Shown in pieces: positions 60,080 to 64,000 of a DNA stretch of 64,000 bases (the first letter of the stretch is position 1; each line of letters starts with the position of its first letter). The notes under the pieces are model-generated. The model was not told the DNA's origin and searched no databases. It saw only the letters and a list, made by a program, of their open reading frames with translations. Made by a program: the position numbers and the translations under genes. The DNA is from CAZDDB01 sp963843285 (GTDB lineage: Bacteria > Acidobacteriota > HRBIN11 > JAKEFK01): assembly GCA_963843285.1 (NCBI GenBank), contig CAWJJO010000005.1:124001-188000 (forward strand), in the 5' to 3' direction.

Positions 60080-60162
60080 TACTTACTCCGGATTACAAAA
60101 GTCGATTCAAGATATCATAAATGATCTTTGCGGAAAAATCCCGCTCCGATCAATTCAATCCC

Positions 60163-60264
60163 TGGAGTCGCGGGCCTCCGTGTTATCTTGGAGTTGCGGG
60201 CGTCCCTGCCCGCAGCAAGTGGACAGTTCACAATCGGCGGGCACGGAGGCCCGCCACCTCCAAA
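60163..60264. repeat. Palindromic intergenic repeat, family B (copy 5)
   Basis: TGGAGTCGCGGGCCTCCGTG, then TTGCGGGCGTCCCTGCCCGC, about 24 variable bases, and GGCGGGCACGGAGGCCCGCC ending ACCTCCA. The extra left piece looks like the remnant of an older copy. It lies between the pseudouridine synthase stop and the DUF1573 start. Confidence 0.85.
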
Positions 60265-61011
60265 TTACGAGGACGTTTTCCCCTGATATTTCCGGAGCGC
60301 TTTGATCATGTGCTGGAAGTCCCTAGGCTCCGGCGCCTCGATTACAAGTCTTTTCTCTTCAGTAGGTTCCCGAAACGAGATTCGAAACGCGTGCAAAGGA
60401 AGCCGGCCGATCAACGGAGTTTCCGATTCTCCTTTCCGTTTATAATCTTTTTTCAGATCCGACAGGTACACGGGTTTTGAATCTCCGTAGATCGGATCGA
60501 TGGCCAGCGGAAAACCCGACGCCATCATGTGCACCCTCACCTGGTGAGTGCGTCCTGTGAGCGGAGTCACTTCCACCAGTGTGAATCCTCGAAATCGCTC
60601 CAGCACCTTATAGAGGGTGATACTTTGCTTGCCTTGATCACTGACCATCATCGTACCCGGTTTTCGGAGAGATTCAATCAATGGAAAACTGATGACCCCT
60701 TCCTCTTTGTCCATGGCTCCTTTGACGATCGCATGATATGTCTTGCTTACTTCTCCCTTCTCGAACTGCTTGCTGAGGTAAGACTGCGCGGTCACGCTTC
60801 TGGCAAGAAGTACTACACCGCTTGTATCCTTATCGAGGCGGTGTACGACCCGGATATTCGGATGGTCCACGTGCTTGCGAAGATACTCGCGCAGCATGTC
60901 CTGGATCGTGGGGATTCCGCGGTCCCAGCGGTCGGGAACGATCAACAATCCTGCAGGCTTGTTGACGGCAATCATGGCGTCGTCTTCATACAGGATATCG
61001 AGATGAATCAT
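60265..61011 (-). CDS. RluA/RluD-family pseudouridine synthase
   Basis: 248 residues from MIHLDILYEDDAMIAVNKPAGLL at 61011; a GTG at 61026 is the alternative start. The catalytic Asp is in RVVHRLDKDTSGVVLLAR, and VTPLTGRTHQVRVHMM follows. There is no N-terminal S4 domain, so it is a short RluA/RluC/TruC-like enzyme that isomerises uridine in rRNA or tRNA. The target cannot be predicted. It is divergent from uvrB, 66 bases apart. Confidence 0.9.
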   Translation of the reverse strand: MIHLDILYEDDAMIAVNKPAGLLIVPDRWDRGIPTIQDMLREYLRKHVDHPNIRVVHRLDKDTSGVVLLARSVTAQSYLSKQFEKGEVSKTYHAIVKGAMDKEEGVISFPLIESLRKPGTMMVSDQGKQSITLYKVLERFRGFTLVEVTPLTGRTHQVRVHMMASGFPLAIDPIYGDSKPVYLSDLKKDYKRKGESETPLIGRLPLHAFRISFREPTEEKRLVIEAPEPRDFQHMIKALRKYQGKTSS

Positions 61012-61077
61012 TGACGGATTTGGCACCCGGTTACTAATATGTAAGGACGCAATTCATTGCGCCTCTACAAACATATC

Positions 61078-63075
61078 ATGGGCAGCTTTAAACTCAGCAC
61101 CGAATTTACTCCGCGCGGGGATCAGCAGGCGGCGATCGATCAACTGACCCGGGGAATTTTGAATCAAGAAAAACATCAGACATTGCTCGGAGTTACCGGG
61201 TCAGGAAAAACTTACACCGTCGCTTCTGTAGTGGCGCGCGTGGATCGTCCAACGCTGGTGATTGCGCACAATAAGACGCTGGCAGCGCAGCTTTACCAGG
61301 AGTTCCGGCGCTTCTTCCCCGAAAATGCCGTCGAATACTTTGTCAGTTATTACGATTATTATCAGCCCGAAGCATACGTCCCCTCTACAGACACCTACAT
61401 CGAAAAGGAAGTTCTGATCAATGAGGAGATTGACCGCATGCGCCTTTCCGCAACCCGATCATTATTTGAACGGCGCGACACAATCATCGTCAGCAGCGTT
61501 TCCTGCATCTACGGTCTGGGTTCGCCCGATCTCTTCTTTTCCATGGTGCTCTCGTTGGATGTAGGAGCCAATTTCACGCAGTCGGAGCTTATGCACCGGC
61601 TCGGAGAACTCCAGTACCAGCGAAGTCATGGAGAATTATCGCGCAGTCAGTTCCGCGTACGTGGAGATGTAATTGAAATCTTCCCTTCCTATGAAGAAAC
61701 CGCGCTTCGCATCGAATTGTTTGACGATCGAATCGAAAGCCTGACCGAGTTCGATCCGATTGTTAACCGGAAGATCCGTACGATGCGAAGGACCGTCGTA
61801 TTTCCAAGGAGTCACTACGTTACACCGAAGCAAAAATTGGAAAGCGCGATTACTGCGATCCGGGAAGAGCTAAAGGCGCGTTTGGAGGAATTCGATCGTG
61901 AGGGAAAGTTGATGGAGGCGCAGCGCCTGCATCAACGAACGATGTATGACATCGGAATGTTGAAGGCTACCGGCTTCTGCCACGGCATCGAGAACTATTC
62001 ACGCCATCTGGATGGCCGTGCTCCCGGTTCGCCGCCCGCAACATTGATCGATTATTTTCCGGAAGACTATCTGCTGGTGATCGACGAAAGCCATGCGACC
62101 GTTCCACAGATTCGCGGAATGTACGAAGGCGACCAGTCCAGAAAAGCTACCCTCGTAGATCATGGATTTCGTTTGCCTTCAGCGCTGGACAACCGCCCGC
62201 TGAATTTCGAAGAGTTTCAGAGTCGGACTCATCAGATGATTTATGTCTCAGCAACGCCGGCGCCCTACGAGCTACGCATGAGCGAGGGCGTTGTTGTGGA
62301 ACAGATCGTGCGCCCAACCGGGCTTACTGATCCGCAAATCCTGATCAAGCCGATCCAGGGGCAAATGGACGACCTGCTGCACCAGATTCGCGAACGGGCC
62401 GCACGGAGTGAACGCGTTCTGGTAACGACACTTACAAAGAAGATGGCTGAGGATCTGACTGAATTCTTGTCGGAATACGGAGTACGCGTCCGCTATCTGC
62501 ATTCGGAAGTGGATACGCTCGATCGTGTTGTGATTCTCCGTGATCTGCGGCGCGGCATCTTTGACGCGCTGATCGGGGTCAATTTGCTGCGTGAAGGTCT
62601 CGATCTGCCGGAAGTCAGCCTGGTCGCGATTCTGGATGCCGATAAAGAAGGATTCCTGCGTTCCACCACAAGTTTGATTCAAACGTCCGGGCGGGCAGCG
62701 CGAAATCTCAATGGACAGGTGATCATGTATGCGGATATCGTCACCAGATCGATGCAGGCGGCGATCGCAGAAACTACCCGAAGACGCGAAGTGCAGCTCC
62801 GATATAACCGCGAAAACAACATCACTCCCGAATCAATTCGAAAGGCGATTGGTGGGACTCTGACAGGCGCGGAAGAAGCGGATTATTTCCCGGTGCCGCT
62901 GCAGGATGACGCTGATCTTGCTGGGATCCGGTCCATCCAGCAAATTCATGACATGATCGATCAAACGGAAAAAGAGATGCTGACTGCCGCCGGCGCGTTT
63001 GAGTTTGAAAAGGCCGCCGGGCTCCGCGATAGAATTAAGAAATTGAAAGAAAAAGAAATCACGTTACTGGGATAG
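61078..63075 (+). CDS. uvrB: Excinuclease ABC subunit B
   Basis: 665 residues. Walker A VTGSGKT (39-45), the DNA-gripping beta-hairpin region YYDYYQPEAYVP, the DEAD-like VIDESHATVPQ, helicase motif VTTLTKKMAEDLTEFL, GVNLLREGLDLPEVSLVAILDADKEGFLR and TSGRAARN are all in order. A C-terminal UVR domain (EKEMLTAAGAFEFEKAAGLRD) binds UvrC. It verifies damage in nucleotide excision repair. MGSFKLSTEF at 61078 is the natural start; the frame is open to 61057. Confidence 0.97.
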   Translation: MGSFKLSTEFTPRGDQQAAIDQLTRGILNQEKHQTLLGVTGSGKTYTVASVVARVDRPTLVIAHNKTLAAQLYQEFRRFFPENAVEYFVSYYDYYQPEAYVPSTDTYIEKEVLINEEIDRMRLSATRSLFERRDTIIVSSVSCIYGLGSPDLFFSMVLSLDVGANFTQSELMHRLGELQYQRSHGELSRSQFRVRGDVIEIFPSYEETALRIELFDDRIESLTEFDPIVNRKIRTMRRTVVFPRSHYVTPKQKLESAITAIREELKARLEEFDREGKLMEAQRLHQRTMYDIGMLKATGFCHGIENYSRHLDGRAPGSPPATLIDYFPEDYLLVIDESHATVPQIRGMYEGDQSRKATLVDHGFRLPSALDNRPLNFEEFQSRTHQMIYVSATPAPYELRMSEGVVVEQIVRPTGLTDPQILIKPIQGQMDDLLHQIRERAARSERVLVTTLTKKMAEDLTEFLSEYGVRVRYLHSEVDTLDRVVILRDLRRGIFDALIGVNLLREGLDLPEVSLVAILDADKEGFLRSTTSLIQTSGRAARNLNGQVIMYADIVTRSMQAAIAETTRRREVQLRYNRENNITPESIRKAIGGTLTGAEEADYFPVPLQDDADLAGIRSIQQIHDMIDQTEKEMLTAAGAFEFEKAAGLRDRIKKLKEKEITLLG

Positions 63076-63084
63076 GGCAAATCT

Positions 63085-63317
63085 GTAGGGGCTATGCATT
63101 TGCCTCGGAAACCAGAGATCATGGAAGTGATGTTTTGTGGAAAGCAATTTTTGAACGGGCAAGTGCACGAAAATGCACAGCCCAGCCTGACAGTGTCATG
63201 ATTTGGCACTTCGCATCGCGGGCTGAGCATTTTCTACTGCAAGCAGAATCTTGAACGACGGGGGACCATCGCCAATTGCAGCGGAACGACACAACGATGG
63301 AAAATGCTCAGCCCCTA
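63085..63317. repeat. Double-hairpin intergenic element, family C (copy 3)
   Basis: The left arm TAGGGGCTATGCATTTGCC mirrors GAAAATGCACAGCCC. The right arm CGGGCTGAGCATTTTC mirrors GAAAATGCTCAGCCCCTA. The length is 233 bp. It is inserted exactly between uvrB and uvrC. Confidence 0.86.
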
Positions 63318-63334
63318 AATTGGCATTCTAAATT

Positions 63335-64000
63335 ATGAAATACACGCTACAGGACAGAGTCAAAGAACTCCCCGATAAACCCGGAGTGTACCTGTTCAAG
63401 AACTCATCCGGTCGTGTCATCTACGTAGGCAAAGCCAACTCTCTGCGACAGCGTGTCCGATCCTACTTCTCGGAAGGCCCTGGTGGTCCGCTCACTTACT
63501 GGATGATCGCCGAAGCAGCGTCTCTCGATTTCATCATCACAGATTCTCCGTTGGAAGCGTTGATGCTGGAAAACAACCTGATCAAGAAGAACCAGCCGCG
63601 CTACAACATCCTGCTACGTGACGACAAGACGCACCCCTATATCAAGCTGACAGTCCAGGAAGATTTTCCACGCGCGTATATCGTACGAAAAGTGCGAAAA
63701 GACGGCGCCGCGTATTTTGGTCCATTTATTCCCGCGTCGCTCGCAAAGAAAACGCTCAATCTGATCCATCGCTACTTTCTACTGCGACAGTGTCATATCA
63801 AGATCACGGATGAACCACAGCGTCTCTGCCTACTGTACCACATTCACCGTTGCCTTGGCCCCTGCGCCCAAAAGGCCACACGCGAGGAATACGCCCGCGC
63901 CGTTGCAGACGTGAGGCTCTTCCTGGAAGGGAAAAAAGACGACTTGCTTGTACAACTTCGTACAAAGATGTTCGAATACTCGGAGCGTCGTGAGTATGAA
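63335..64000 (+). CDS. uvrC: Excinuclease ABC subunit C, N-terminal part (cut by window edge)
   Basis: 222 codons from ATG 63335 run open to the window end. The GIY-YIG nuclease domain is clear: ELPDKPGVYLFKNSSGRVIYVGKA, then LEALMLENNLIKKNQPRYNI and DDKTHPYIKL. A four-Cys cluster follows (RQCHIKI, RLCLLY, HRCLGPC), the site of the Fe-S cluster reported for UvrC. The next segment leads into the UVR-binding helix. UvrC cuts the damaged strand on both sides of the lesion. Its partner uvrB lies directly upstream, interrupted only by repeat C. Confidence 0.96.
   Translation, partial: MKYTLQDRVKELPDKPGVYLFKNSSGRVIYVGKANSLRQRVRSYFSEGPGGPLTYWMIAEAASLDFIITDSPLEALMLENNLIKKNQPRYNILLRDDKTHPYIKLTVQEDFPRAYIVRKVRKDGAAYFGPFIPASLAKKTLNLIHRYFLLRQCHIKITDEPQRLCLLYHIHRCLGPCAQKATREEYARAVADVRLFLEGKKDDLLVQLRTKMFEYSERREYE

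Noticed and set aside
1..64000. Global reassignment of UGA to an amino acid
   Set aside because: Many intact genes here (mqnD, prfB, phosphofructokinase, cysteine desulfurase) end in TGA at family-typical lengths, and prfB has a normal RF2.
1..64000. CRISPR array
   Set aside because: The repeats are dispersed single or double hairpins of several families, not regularly spaced direct repeats with unique spacers.
1..64000. tRNA or rRNA genes
   Set aside because: I scanned the gene gaps by eye for T-loop and anticodon-arm patterns and found none; a tRNAscan-SE run would settle it.

Overview
The window looks like a chromosomal segment of an uncultured member of the Acidobacteriota or a close relative. 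The main pointers are an 802-residue orphan MacB/FtsX permease of the type called ADOP (acidobacterial duplicated orphan permease), a Ser/Thr kinase fused to a beta-propeller sensor, a DUF5916 outer-membrane protein and two sulfatase-fold membrane proteins. The coding density is high, there is no sign of phage or plasmid, and no tRNA, rRNA, CRISPR array or transposase gene was seen. Both ends are cut: a zinc-ribbon gene at the left edge and uvrC at the right edge.

Layout. 1-7 kb: cysteine desulfurase (minus), then aroF, mqnD and two sulfatase-fold proteins (plus). 7-13 kb: acpS and prfB (minus, with the classic programmed +1 frameshift), a YdeI-like gene, and a TetR-controlled ABC exporter operon with a STAS protein. 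13-25 kb: dienoyl-CoA-reductase-like flavoenzyme, peroxiredoxin, ligA, VOC protein, two orphan Dpp-type permeases, a GAF histidine kinase and a phosphofructokinase. 25-31 kb: a 640-base non-coding stretch with a GEMM-type cyclic-dinucleotide riboswitch, an MFS transporter, RNase R, and an ECF sigma/anti-sigma pair. 31-44 kb: signalling and envelope genes (kinase, VWA protein, M23 peptidase, GAF-SpoIIE phosphatase, ADOP permease, Tyr/Gly-rich secreted protein, OmpA lipoprotein). 44-53 kb: DUF5916 protein, a CGNR regulator with shared operator-like sites, an OmpA protein with three Ig-like repeats, peptidases and pterin dehydratase. 53-59 kb: an acyl-CoA/ketone-body/methylmalonyl-CoA catabolic cluster (thiolase, CoA-transferase A and B, epimerase, MeaB, acyl-CoA dehydrogenase). 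59-64 kb: a DUF1573 protein interrupted by an in-frame UGA, pseudouridine synthase, uvrB and uvrC.

The most interesting signals are: (1) the DUF1573 gene, where UGA replaces the first Cys of a conserved Cys-Gly-Cys and is followed by two perfect hairpins in SECIS-like position, so it may be a selenoprotein; (2) the GEMM riboswitch with an A at the position thought to favour cGAMP, lying in front of a split small ORF; (3) at least six families of short palindromic intergenic repeats, including a 224-233 bp double-hairpin element in three copies; (4) a C-terminal LGYV motif shared by four unrelated envelope or anti-sigma proteins; (5) an OmpA protein with three copies of a distinctive W-I-G-I-I-P-S-x-I-P-H-G module.
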